64,000 nucleotides of DNA. Origin: Falsigemmobacter intermedius (GTDB taxonomy: Bacteria > Pseudomonadota > Alphaproteobacteria > Rhodobacterales > Rhodobacteraceae). Under the pieces are notes generated by a model that was not told the origin of the DNA, ran no database searches, and worked only from the letters and a program-made list of their open reading frames with translations. The stretch's first letter is position 1; each line of letters begins with the position of its first letter. The stretch covers positions 168,321 through 232,320 of the forward strand of contig NZ_SBLC01000002.1 of assembly GCF_004054105.1 (NCBI RefSeq), in the 5' to 3' direction. The translations under genes were made by a program, and so were the position numbers. Below are positions 31,832-40,239 of this stretch, one piece after another.

Positions 31832-32239
31832 ATGCAGACCCATGAGTACAAGGTGGTCCCTGCCCCCCGGAAGGGTGACAAAGCCCGCGGGCTGAAGTCC
31901 TCTGAGGACCGCTTTGCCTATGCGCTGACCCGGGTGATGAATGAGATGGCGCTCGACGGATGGGAGTATATCCGCACCGACACCCTGCCGGTGGAAGAGC
32001 GCACCGGGCTGACCGGGCGGGTCTCAACCAGCTTTCAGTCGCTGATGGTCTTTCGCCGCGCCCTGAAGTCCGCCGCGGAGGCCGGTCCTCAGGCCCTGCG
32101 CGCCGAGGTTGCAGCACCGACGGCTGCCCCTGCCCCGCTGACGGCGCCCTCTCCGGCGCCCGTGGCGGCTCCGGCGCCGAAGCTCAGCCTGCAAAGCGGC
32201 GAAGGCCCGGCCCCCGCGCTTGGCAGCGCCCGCGACTGA
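31832..32239 (+). CDS. DUF4177 domain protein
   Basis: 135 residues. The first 80 form a DUF4177 domain: HEYKVVPAP at the start, then MNEMALDGWEYIRTDTLPVE and SLMVFRRAL, a small beta-alpha-beta fold of unknown function. The remainder is an Ala/Pro-rich low-complexity tail. The insert KGDKARGLKSSEDRFAYAL after the first strand fits alphaproteobacterial members. A GGAC-type ribosome site precedes the ATG. It is monocistronic, with a clear terminator, and divergent from the photolyase-like gene. Confidence 0.88.
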   Translation: MQTHEYKVVPAPRKGDKARGLKSSEDRFAYALTRVMNEMALDGWEYIRTDTLPVEERTGLTGRVSTSFQSLMVFRRALKSAAEAGPQALRAEVAAPTAAPAPLTAPSPAPVAAPAPKLSLQSGEGPAPALGSARD

Positions 32240-32262
32240 GCCCCCCGCCCGGGAACTAAAGC

Positions 32263-32291
32263 GCCCGCAGCACCCAGGCTGCGGGCTTTTT
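32263..32291 (+). terminator. rho-independent terminator after the DUF4177 gene
   Basis: Perfect 9 bp stem GCCCGCAGC / GCTGCGGGC with a six-base loop and five T. Confidence 0.9.
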
Positions 32292-32421
32292 CATTGTGGC
32301 CTGACTGTGCCCGCCCGACAGACTGCGGCGCAGCCCCCGGGCGATCGCGCCTCAGCGGGTCGGGTCGGGGCGGCTCGGGGCGGGTCACGAAACCCCGCTT
32401 TGCCGGGCGGGTGGCAGGCCC

Positions 32422-32679
32422 TCAGCCTGAGATATCCAGCGCCAGCGCATGGATCCGGGTGGTCAGATCGTCCCCCAGCGCCTTATGCACGGCGCGGTGT
32501 CGGGCGATGCGGCTTTGTGCGGCAAAAGCGCCCGCCCGGATCACCACCTGGAAGTGGCTCTCGCCGGTGCCATTGTCGCCCGCATGCCCGGCATGCTTGT
32601 AACTTTCGTTAATCACCTCAAGGTGATCGGGATGGAAGGCGGCTTCAAGCCTCTGGCGAATTTCGGCTTCGATGCCCAT
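32422..32679 (-). CDS. BolA-family protein
   Basis: 85 residues, BolA fold. BolA proteins pair with monothiol glutaredoxins in iron-sulfur handling and stress response. Typical segments are IEAEIRQRLEAAFHPDHLEV, then GTGESHFQVVIRAGAF and RIARHRAVHKALGD. The conserved histidine in RHRAVH, used for cluster binding, is present. It is divergent from a J-domain gene across 87 bases, an arrangement common in alphaproteobacteria. In many relatives cobS follows that J-domain gene, but here it does not. Confidence 0.95.
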   Translation of the reverse strand: MGIEAEIRQRLEAAFHPDHLEVINESYKHAGHAGDNGTGESHFQVVIRAGAFAAQSRIARHRAVHKALGDDLTTRIHALALDISG

Positions 32680-32766
32680 TTTATCCTCTTCGTCCCTTCA
32701 ACTGTCTGCGGAATGGTCTATGCTCACCGCCCTGAGTCGGAAAGGCAAGCCCGGAGCCCCAAAGTA

Positions 32767-33402
32767 ATGACCACCAGATCGCCCTTCGAGTTTGATATCC
32801 GCGTCTCGAGCGACAAGAAGAAGAAGGCCCGCAGCCGCCGGGGCATGTCGGGGGCTGTGGAGGGGACGGACCGTCCCTGCTCCTATCCTGACTGCAAAGA
32901 GCCGGGCCAGTATCGCGCGCCCCGCTCGCCTGAGCAGCTGAACGACTTCGTGTGGTTTTGCAAAGAGCACGTCCGGGAATACAATCTGAAATGGAACTTC
33001 TTTCAGGGCCAGACTGAAGAAGAATTCCAGAAATTCATCGACAAAGACCGCGTCTGGGGCCGCGAAACCAAACCCTTCGGCGAGCGTCCGGATGAGGGCA
33101 ATGCCTGGGTCCGCATGGGCGTGAATGACCCGCTCGAAATCCTGGGCGACAAGGGCACCCGCAATGGCGCGGGCATCCCCAAGGGCAACACCCGCCGCCT
33201 GCCGCCGACGGAGCGCAAGGCGCTTGAGATCCTTGATGCGCGGGACACCTGGACGCGGGCCGAGATCCGCAAACAGTATAAGAGCCTCGTGAAGGATCTG
33301 CACCCCGACCTCAACGGCGGCGACCGCTCTGATGAGGAGCGTCTGCAGGAGGTTGTCTGGGCTTGGGATCAGGTCAAAGACAGCCGCTCTTTCAAAGACT
33401 GA
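32767..33402 (+). CDS. J-domain (DnaJ-like) co-chaperone
   Basis: 211 residues. A conserved N-terminal region has two CxxxC-like cysteine pairs (CSYPDCKEPGQYRAP and FCKEHV), suggestive of a small zinc site. The J domain is at the C-terminus, about residues 150-211, with the HPD motif in DLHPDLNGGD. J domains stimulate Hsp70 ATPase. Placing it at the C-terminus with no Gly/Phe region makes it a class III type. The longer frame from 32449 is discarded because homology begins at MTTRSPFEFDIRV and the longer form would run over bolA. A terminator follows. Confidence 0.93.
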   Translation: MTTRSPFEFDIRVSSDKKKKARSRRGMSGAVEGTDRPCSYPDCKEPGQYRAPRSPEQLNDFVWFCKEHVREYNLKWNFFQGQTEEEFQKFIDKDRVWGRETKPFGERPDEGNAWVRMGVNDPLEILGDKGTRNGAGIPKGNTRRLPPTERKALEILDARDTWTRAEIRKQYKSLVKDLHPDLNGGDRSDEERLQEVVWAWDQVKDSRSFKD

Positions 33403-33423
33403 CCGCCCCTCACCGCAGATCAG

Positions 33424-33448
33424 GCCGGCCCCGCAGGGCCGGCTTTTT
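33424..33448 (+). terminator. rho-independent terminator after the J-domain gene
   Basis: Perfect 8 bp stem GCCGGCCC / GGGCCGGC, loop CGCA, then TTTTT, starting 22 bases past the stop. The following 250 bases up to 33700 hold no gene I can support. Confidence 0.9.
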
Positions 33449-33700
33449 CATATCCCGAAGCAGGCCAAGGGAGCCGCCCCGCGGCTGCCTCCCAAGGCGG
33501 GCAGCGCAGTATTCCGGAGCGCAGGGAACTGCCTTTCTACGCGGTGGCTTCTGCGGTCCTGCAGGCAGCCGGAAAGCCGCTCCCCCGCGCCGGAAAATGA
33601 GGCGGGGGCGGGGCTTATCTCCCACCGCAGCGGCGGCGGGGCTTGCATGGCCGCCGGGGGCGCGGCAGGCTGTCGCAGCCGATTTTTCAGGGATTTACCG

Positions 33701-34945
33701 ATGACTGCGCTGCCCCGGTTCGACACCGATTTCACCCGTGCCCAATTTCCTGCCTTTGCTGAGCCTTCCCTTCAGGGTCAGGCATTTTTTGAAAACGCCG
33801 GAGGCTCTTATACCTGTGCGCAGGTGATCGCGCGGCTGACGCGCTTTTACCACCAGCGCAAGGTCCAGCCCTACAGCGCCTATGAGGCGAGCCGCCTCGG
33901 CGGTGAAGAGATGGATGAGGCCCGCAGCCGTCTGGCCGCCATGATGGGCATTGACGGCGATGAGCTGTCCTTCGGCCCCTCGACCACGGCCAATACCTAT
34001 GTGCTCTCGCAGGCGTTCCGTCAGAGCCTGAACTCCGGCGATGCGGTGGTGGTGACCAACCAGGATCATGAGGCCAACAGCGGTGCCTGGCGGCGCCTGG
34101 CCGAGGCCGGAATTGAGATCCGCGAGTGGCAGATTGACCCTGAGACCGGCCATCTCGATCCGGCGCGGCTCGCCGATCTGCTGGCAGACGGGCGGGTGAA
34201 GCTGGTGGCCTTCCCGCATTGCTCGAATGTGGTGGGTGAGATCAATGACGTCGCCTCCATCGCCGCCATGGTACGGGCGGCGGGCGCGGTGAGCTGTGTC
34301 GACGGGGTGTCTTATGCGCCCCATGGCCTGCCCGATATTCCCGCCCTCGGGGCCGATATCTATCTCTTTTCCGCCTATAAGACCTATGGGCCCCATCAGG
34401 GCATCATGGTGATCCGCCGCGCGGTGGCCGAAGCGCTGCCGAACCAGGCGCATCACTTCAACGGCGATGTGCTTTATAAACGCTTCACCCCCGCCGGTCC
34501 CGATCACGCGCAGATTGCGGCCTGCGCGGGCATGGCAGATTACTTTGAGGCACTGCACGATCACCATTTCCCCGCGCAGACCAGCCGCAGCCCGCGGGAG
34601 AAAAATGCCGCCGTTCACGCGCTGATGCGCGAGCAGGAACGTGCGCTCTCTGAGCCGCTGCTGGCCTGGCTGAGCGCGCGCAATGATCTGCGCCTGCTTG
34701 GTCCGCGCAACGCCGAAGGCCGCGCCCCCACCTTCGCGCTGGATCTTGGCCGCGCGGCGGCTCCGGTCGCGGCAGATCTGGCGCGAAGCGGCATCATGGC
34801 GGGGGGCGGGAATTTCTACGCTCAGCGCCCGCTGCAGGCCATGGGGGTGGACCCCGCTCCGGGGGTGCTGCGGCTCTCCTTCACGCATTACACCTCTGAG
34901 GCAGAAATCGCGCAGCTGATCTCTGCGCTTGAACGCCACCTCTGA
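33701..34945 (+). CDS. class V aminotransferase, cysteine-desulfurase-like without the catalytic cysteine
   Basis: 414 residues, fold type I PLP enzyme related to NifS/SufS (closest in look to the VC1184-type subfamily). The N-terminus has FFENAGGSYT. The PLP-phosphate region is GPSTTANTYVLSQ, the PLP aspartate/histidine region follows NVVGEINDV, and the Schiff-base lysine is in FSAYKTYGPHQG. In desulfurases a catalytic cysteine lies in a loop like RAGHHCAQP. Here the aligned stretch is GIMAGGGNFYAQRPL, with no cysteine. The upstream frame to 33332 is rejected because conserved sequence begins at 33701. It is 73 bases upstream of trgA on the same strand. Confidence 0.9.
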   Translation: MTALPRFDTDFTRAQFPAFAEPSLQGQAFFENAGGSYTCAQVIARLTRFYHQRKVQPYSAYEASRLGGEEMDEARSRLAAMMGIDGDELSFGPSTTANTYVLSQAFRQSLNSGDAVVVTNQDHEANSGAWRRLAEAGIEIREWQIDPETGHLDPARLADLLADGRVKLVAFPHCSNVVGEINDVASIAAMVRAAGAVSCVDGVSYAPHGLPDIPALGADIYLFSAYKTYGPHQGIMVIRRAVAEALPNQAHHFNGDVLYKRFTPAGPDHAQIAACAGMADYFEALHDHHFPAQTSRSPREKNAAVHALMREQERALSEPLLAWLSARNDLRLLGPRNAEGRAPTFALDLGRAAAPVAADLARSGIMAGGGNFYAQRPLQAMGVDPAPGVLRLSFTHYTSEAEIAQLISALERHL

Positions 34946-35018
34946 GGAGTGGCAAGGTAAGGCCCGGGGGCGATGGTCGCACATCGCCCCCCGCAGCCGC
35001 CCTTCGGAAGGTTCGACC

Positions 35019-35459
35019 ATGCCCACCGCCGCCCGCCTCTTTGCCGCCCTCGCCTTTATGGCCGTGGGCTTTTTTGCGGCAGAGACCTATCGCCTCGGAC
35101 TGCCGCAGGGCCAGGCCTGGGGGCATTATTCCCTGGTGGCGGCCCTGCTGGGGCTGATCCTCGGCTGGAGCGTGATGGGACGACTGACCGGTCAGGGCAT
35201 GCCCCACGCCATGGCCGGGGGGCTCAGAACCTCGTTTCTGCTGGCCGTCTCGGCGCTGGGGCTGTTTTCCGTGATCGAGATGGGCAAACGCAGCCTGATG
35301 AAGCGCTATGACGGCGTCTTTGATGCGCTTCTGGGCATTGTTGATCTGTTTTTTCGCTATGCGGCCGGGATCTTTCAGCCCCAGCCGATACTTGTTCTGA
35401 TCCTCGGCGGGATACTCGGTGGTGCCCTGGCCGAATGGAGCGGGCGGCGCTGGTCCTGA
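35019..35459 (+). CDS. trgA: TrgA, tellurite-resistance membrane protein
   Basis: 146 residues with about four hydrophobic segments (LFAALAFMAVGFFAAETYRL, then WGHYSLVAALLGLILGWSVM, a third around SFLLAVSALGLFSVIEM, and a C-terminal ILVLILGGILGGALAEW). This matches TrgA of Rhodobacter sphaeroides, where trgA, trgB and cysK form a locus needed for high-level tellurite resistance. The biochemical role of TrgA is unknown. The ATG at 35019 has GGAAGG seven bases upstream; the longer frame from 34929 is not supported. trgB follows after 24 bases. Confidence 0.93.
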   Translation: MPTAARLFAALAFMAVGFFAAETYRLGLPQGQAWGHYSLVAALLGLILGWSVMGRLTGQGMPHAMAGGLRTSFLLAVSALGLFSVIEMGKRSLMKRYDGVFDALLGIVDLFFRYAAGIFQPQPILVLILGGILGGALAEWSGRRWS

Positions 35460-35483
35460 GGGGGCGGCGCAGAAAGGAAGTGC

Positions 35484-36566
35484 ATGACATCTCTGTTTCT
35501 TCACGGGCCGCTGGCGCGGCTTGAGGGGCTGAGCCTCGTGCTGGGTCACCCGGTGGCGGTGGGCCGGGCGCGGCTGGCAGGGTTTGATGCCCGCGCGCCC
35601 CTGCCCGGCCACTGGCCGATGCTGACGGAAGCAGCCGGTGCACAGACCGAAGGGCTGGCCCTGCGCAACCCCGCAGAAGTGGATCTGGCGCGGCTGGACT
35701 GGCTGGCCGCCTGCTTCGGCCAGCGCCGCGGCCCCCTGCCCGACGGGCGCGAGGCCTTTTTGCCGCTGTCCCCGCCCTCAGTCCCCGGCGTGCCGCAGCC
35801 CTCCGGTCACGAAGAAGTGGTCACAGAGGCGCTGCGCGATCTGATGGCGGATTATCAGCGCCTTGATCTGCCGCTGAGCACGGTGCGCTGGGATATGATG
35901 CTGCGCCGCGCCGCCTCCCGCCTGCGGGCCCAGGGGCATGAGGGGGCGAAGCTGCGCCGTGAGGCGACGGGCGGCGATATTAGGCTGCGCGACCGCCGTG
36001 TGGTCTATGCCAATTACTTCTCGGTCGAGGAATATGACTTCCGTCACAGCCGCTTTGACGGCGGCACCAGCCCCGAGATCAACCGCGCGGCCTTCATCTC
36101 CTCGGATGCGGCGACGGTTCTGCCCTATGACCCCAAACGCGATCTGGTGCTGGTGGTCGAGCAGATCCGCTCCGGCCCGCTGGCGCGCGGCGCAGAAAAC
36201 CCCTGGCTCCTGGAGCCGATCGCCGGCCGCGTCGATCCCTTTGAGACGCCTGAGGACTGCGCGCGGCGCGAAGCCGGGGAAGAGGCCGGGCTGACGCTCG
36301 ACCGGCTGATTGAGGCTGCGCGCTATTACCCCAGCCCAGGGGCCAAGGCCGAGTTTCTCTATTCCTATATCGCGCTTTGTGATCTGCCCGATGATCTGCC
36401 CCGCCTTGGCGGTCTTGCGTCAGAGGCCGAGGACATCCGCGCCCATCTGCTGCCCTTTGAGGAGCTGATGGCTCTGATCGACACCCCCGAATTTGCCTCC
36501 GGCCCGCTGATCCTTTCAGCGCTCTGGCTGGCGGCAAAACGTGACGGGCTGCGCCGTGCCGCCTGA
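35484..36566 (+). CDS. trgB: TrgB, GGCT-like plus Nudix hydrolase fusion
   Basis: 360 residues. The C-terminal half is a Nudix hydrolase with a perfect box at residues 248-270 (G x5 E x7 REAGEEAGL). YANYFSVEEYDFRHSRFDGG upstream recalls ADP-ribose pyrophosphatases. The N-terminal part (FLHGPLARLEGLSLVLG, TEGLALRNPAEVDLARLDWL) resembles the gamma-glutamylcyclotransferase/AIG2 fold; this is inference. It is the TrgB homologue, placed between trgA and cysK as in Rhodobacter sphaeroides. The two domains suggest roles in nucleotide-sugar and gamma-glutamyl (thiol) turnover, but the true substrates are not known. Confidence 0.9.
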   Translation: MTSLFLHGPLARLEGLSLVLGHPVAVGRARLAGFDARAPLPGHWPMLTEAAGAQTEGLALRNPAEVDLARLDWLAACFGQRRGPLPDGREAFLPLSPPSVPGVPQPSGHEEVVTEALRDLMADYQRLDLPLSTVRWDMMLRRAASRLRAQGHEGAKLRREATGGDIRLRDRRVVYANYFSVEEYDFRHSRFDGGTSPEINRAAFISSDAATVLPYDPKRDLVLVVEQIRSGPLARGAENPWLLEPIAGRVDPFETPEDCARREAGEEAGLTLDRLIEAARYYPSPGAKAEFLYSYIALCDLPDDLPRLGGLASEAEDIRAHLLPFEELMALIDTPEFASGPLILSALWLAAKRDGLRRAA

Positions 36567-36636
36567 GGCGCTGCCTTGTTTTTCCGCAACTGAGATCCTA
36601 AACCTGACTGACAGCCCCTCCGGGAAGGACAAAGCG

Positions 36637-37668
36637 ATGCGCATGAGCCGCGATCTGGCCGATATGGTCGGCAACACCCCCATGATCCGCCTGAAGAAAG
36701 CCTCTGAGCTGACGGGCTGTGAAATCTGGGGCAAGGCAGAATTTCTCAACCCCGGCCAGTCGATCAAGGATCGCGCCGCGCTTTATATGATCCGCGATGC
36801 GGTGGCGCGCGGCGAACTGGCGCCGGGCGGCACGATTGTGGAAGGCACCGCCGGGAATACCGGGATTGGCCTTGCGCTGGTGGGCTCGTCGCTGGGTTTT
36901 AAGACGGTGATCGTGATCCCGGAAACCCAGAGCCAGGAAAAGAAAGACATGCTGCGACTGGCAGGCGCGACCCTCGTGGAAGTGCCGGCCGCGCCCTATT
37001 CCAATCCCAATAACTACGCGCGCTACTCCGGCCGTCTGGCCGAGGCGCTGGCAAAGACCGAGCCGGGTGGCGCGGTTTGGGCCAATCAGTTCGACAATAT
37101 CGCCAACCGTCAGGCCCATATTGAAACCACCGGCCCGGAAATCTGGGAACAGACCGGCGGGAAGGTCGACGGTTTTGTCTGTTCGGTCGGCTCCGGCGGG
37201 ACGCTGGCGGGCATCGGCATGGCGCTGCAACCCAAGGGCGTGAAGATCGCACTCGCCGATCCCGATGGCGCGGCGCTGCACAGCTTTTACACCACCGGTG
37301 TGCTGAAATCGGAAGGCACCTCGATCACCGAGGGCATCGGCCAGGGCCGCATCACCAAAAACCTCGAAGGCTTCACCCCGGATATGAGCTTCAATATCTC
37401 TGACCGTGAGGCGCTGCCGGTGGTCTTTGATCTGCTCTCCGAAGAGGGGCTTTGCCTGGGCGGCTCGTCGGGGGTGAACGTCGCGGGGGCGATCCGCATG
37501 GCGCGTGAGATGGGTCCGGGCCATACCATCGTGACGGTGCTTTGCGATTATGGTACCCGCTATCAGACGAAACTCTTTAACCCGGAGTTCCTGAAAGCGC
37601 GCGATCTGCCGGTGCCGGAATGGCTCAACCGTGCGCCGCGTCAGGTTCCGGACGTAAGCGAAGGCTGA
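36637..37668 (+). CDS. cysK: cysteine synthase A (O-acetylserine sulfhydrylase)
   Basis: 343 residues, fold type II PLP enzyme making cysteine from O-acetylserine and sulfide. The PLP lysine is in NPGQSIKDRAAL. The substrate loop is EGTAGNTGIGLAL and the phosphate-binding loop is SVGSGGTLAGIG. EGIGQGRIT is the family segment near the C-terminus. Length and sequence fit the alphaproteobacterial CysK that sits in the trg locus. The frame opens at 36541, but the ATG at 36637 has GGGAAGG nearby. It is followed eight bases later by the channel gene, so the two are probably cotranscribed. Confidence 0.95.
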   Translation: MRMSRDLADMVGNTPMIRLKKASELTGCEIWGKAEFLNPGQSIKDRAALYMIRDAVARGELAPGGTIVEGTAGNTGIGLALVGSSLGFKTVIVIPETQSQEKKDMLRLAGATLVEVPAAPYSNPNNYARYSGRLAEALAKTEPGGAVWANQFDNIANRQAHIETTGPEIWEQTGGKVDGFVCSVGSGGTLAGIGMALQPKGVKIALADPDGAALHSFYTTGVLKSEGTSITEGIGQGRITKNLEGFTPDMSFNISDREALPVVFDLLSEEGLCLGGSSGVNVAGAIRMAREMGPGHTIVTVLCDYGTRYQTKLFNPEFLKARDLPVPEWLNRAPRQVPDVSEG

Positions 37669-37676
37669 TCCTTTCG

Positions 37677-40064
37677 ATGACTGTACTGTTGCGTTCCTGC
37701 CTGGTCCTTCTCTTTTTAACCATGGCAGGGGCGCTCAGTCCGGCCCTGCACGCGCAGGAAGCCCCTGCCCCCGCTGCCGCCGCTGAGGCACCGGTTGTCG
37801 ATGAGCAGACCGCGGCCTGGCTGGCCTTTGCCACCCGCAGCGAAGAGCTGATCGCCGATCCGACCACCCGCTCAGAGCGGCTGGAAGCCCTGCGCAGCGA
37901 ACTTGCCACCTGGCGCGAAACCTTTCTCGAAGCGCAGACCGCCAACGGGCTGCGCATCACCACTCTGCGGGAGCAGATCGCGGCCCTGGGCGAAGCCCCT
38001 GCCGAGCCGGCCACGGAGCCGGCTGAGATCGCGGCCCGCCGGGCGGAGCTGAACGAACAGCTGACCCGCGCCCAGGCCCCCGGCATCGCTGCCGAGGAAG
38101 CCTATCGCCGCGCCGATGGTCTGATCCGTGAGGCCGATACCATCCTGCGCCAGCGTCAGGCGAGCGAACTGGTCGCCCGGGGTCCGGCCCCGGCCAATCC
38201 CGCCTCCTGGGCTCCGGCGGCAGGGGTCTTTGGCAAATGGGTCACGGATCTCTGGGCAGAGACCGAACGCTCCTGGGCCAATCCGGCGCGTCGCAAGGCG
38301 GTGACTGATGCCGCCCCGGTGCTGGTGATCGAGCTTCTGATCGCCATTGCCATGATGTGGCAGGGCCGCCGCCTGATTCAGCGCTGGATCGCGCGGCTGC
38401 AGGCGCGGGTGCGCCCGGTCTGGTGGGGGGTGATCGAACTGCCGCTCTCGCTGACCCAGGTGGCGCTGCCGGTGATCGCTGTGGCGGTGCTGATCGCGGC
38501 CTTCCAGCGCACGGGCTTTGGCGGCATGCAGATCCGCGCCATCGCCGAAGCTGCGGTCCCCGCCACCTTCGTCTTTGCGCTGACCACCTGGATTGCGGGC
38601 CATATCTTCCCCGCGCGCGAGCATCTGACCACCATCCTGCCCCTGCCGCCTGAGCGGCGGCGGGAGGGCCGCATTCTGGTCACGCTTTTCGCCCTGGCGG
38701 GCGCCGCCGAGACGCTCTTTGCCGCCGCCCTCAGCTCAGAGCGTTACGGCGAATATGCGCAGCTTCTGCTTTATCCCTTCACGCTGCTGAGCGGGCTTTT
38801 CCTTTTCCGTATCGGCCAGCTTCTGCGCCATGCCCTGATCGCCCCGCCGGAAGGAGAGGCGCTGTCGGGCTTTGCCGCGACCGTGGTGACCCTTCTGAGC
38901 CGTGCGGCCATGGTGATCGGCATCGCGGGCCCGCTGGCGGGAGCTGCGGGCTTTCTGACGCTGGCGGAATCGACCGTGCGCCCCGCTATGGTCACCCTTG
39001 GCGTTCTGGCGCTGGTCACGCTGATCCAGCGGCTGATCTATGATCTTTACGCACTGGTCACCCGGGCGGATGCAAAACTGGCGCGCGATGCGCTTTTCCC
39101 GGTCCTCGTCTCTTCGCTGCTGGTCATTGCTGCGGTGCCGGTTCTGGCGCTGGTCTGGGGCGTGCGCCCGGCAGAGCTGACGGAATACTGGAGCACCTTC
39201 CAGGACGGCTTCAAACTCGGCGATGCCCGGGTGCGGCCGATGGACTTCATCCTCTTCGTCATCATCTTCGGCATCGGCTATGGCGTCACCCGCCTGATGC
39301 AGGGGGCGCTGAAAACCTCGATCCTGCCGAAGACCACGCTGGATACCGGCTCGAAGAACGCCATCGTTTCGGGGCTTGGCTATGTGGGGATCGTGCTGGC
39401 GGCGCTGGCGGCCATCACCTCAACGGGGCTTGATCTTTCCAGCCTTGCGATTGTGGCGGGGGCCCTGTCGGTCGGCATCGGTTTTGGTCTGCAGAACATC
39501 GTGCAGAACTTCATCTCCGGCGTGATCCTGCTGATCGAGCGCCCGGTCGCTGAGGGCGACTGGGTGGAAGTGGGCGGCGTGCAGGGCATCGTGCGCGGCA
39601 TCTCGATCCGCTCAACCCGGGTCGAGACCTTTGACCGCAATTCGGTGATCGTGCCGAACGCGAGCCTGATCTCGGGTCAGGTGACCAACTTCACCGCCTT
39701 CAACCAGACCGGCCGGGTCATCGTGCCGATCTCGGTGGGCTATGACAGCGACACCCGCAAGGTGCAGAAGATCCTGCAGGAGATTGCGGAAGCCCAGCCC
39801 ATGGTGGTTCTGACCCCGCCGCCTTCGGTGCTCTTTGTCGGCTTCGGGGCCGATGGTCTGAACTTTGAGATCCGCGCGATTTTGCGCGACATCAATTTCA
39901 GCGGCTCGGTGAAGACCGAGATCAACCATCAGATCATGGAGCGCTTCAGTGCCGAAGGCATCTCGATCCCCTTCGCCCAGCGCGAAGTCCGGATCCTGAA
40001 CCCCGAGGCGCTGCCCGTGCCTGCCCCGGCGACAGAGCCCCCGGCCCCGCCGCTCGCGGGCTGA
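37677..40064 (+). CDS. large MscS-family mechanosensitive channel (DUF3772 type)
   Basis: 795 residues. A signal peptide (cleavage after about residue 24, LHA-QE) leads into a periplasmic helical region of about 170 residues like DUF3772. Around ten membrane helices follow. The C-terminal MscS core has the pore-lining/gate segment GIGFGLQNIVQNFISGVILL, then ERPVAEGDWVEVGGVQGIVR and RVETFDRNSVIVPNASLISG of the beta domain. It is expected to act in the inner membrane as a tension-gated channel for osmotic relief. It starts eight bases after the cysK stop and is followed by a strong terminator, closing the trg operon. Confidence 0.93.
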   Translation: MTVLLRSCLVLLFLTMAGALSPALHAQEAPAPAAAAEAPVVDEQTAAWLAFATRSEELIADPTTRSERLEALRSELATWRETFLEAQTANGLRITTLREQIAALGEAPAEPATEPAEIAARRAELNEQLTRAQAPGIAAEEAYRRADGLIREADTILRQRQASELVARGPAPANPASWAPAAGVFGKWVTDLWAETERSWANPARRKAVTDAAPVLVIELLIAIAMMWQGRRLIQRWIARLQARVRPVWWGVIELPLSLTQVALPVIAVAVLIAAFQRTGFGGMQIRAIAEAAVPATFVFALTTWIAGHIFPAREHLTTILPLPPERRREGRILVTLFALAGAAETLFAAALSSERYGEYAQLLLYPFTLLSGLFLFRIGQLLRHALIAPPEGEALSGFAATVVTLLSRAAMVIGIAGPLAGAAGFLTLAESTVRPAMVTLGVLALVTLIQRLIYDLYALVTRADAKLARDALFPVLVSSLLVIAAVPVLALVWGVRPAELTEYWSTFQDGFKLGDARVRPMDFILFVIIFGIGYGVTRLMQGALKTSILPKTTLDTGSKNAIVSGLGYVGIVLAALAAITSTGLDLSSLAIVAGALSVGIGFGLQNIVQNFISGVILLIERPVAEGDWVEVGGVQGIVRGISIRSTRVETFDRNSVIVPNASLISGQVTNFTAFNQTGRVIVPISVGYDSDTRKVQKILQEIAEAQPMVVLTPPPSVLFVGFGADGLNFEIRAILRDINFSGSVKTEINHQIMERFSAEGISIPFAQREVRILNPEALPVPAPATEPPAPPLAG

Positions 40065-40086
40065 AAAAGCCCCTGACTTTATAAAA

Positions 40087-40116
40087 GGCGGCAGTCCCCA
40101 AGGGCTGCCGCCTTTT
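40087..40116 (+). terminator. rho-independent terminator closing the trg/channel operon
   Basis: Arms GGCGGCAG and CTGCCGCC, with further CCC/GGG pairing inside, are followed by five T. It begins 23 bases past the channel stop. Confidence 0.92.
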
Positions 40117-40239
40117 TCGTTCGCCCCCCCCGGGAAGTGCCGCCCGGCTATTTGCTGCACCCGTCTTGCCAGCCCCCTGCGGATCGGGAAAACTCAGCGA
40201 AGCTGCGGTCGCTGACCGCCCTGACAGAGAGACCCCGCC

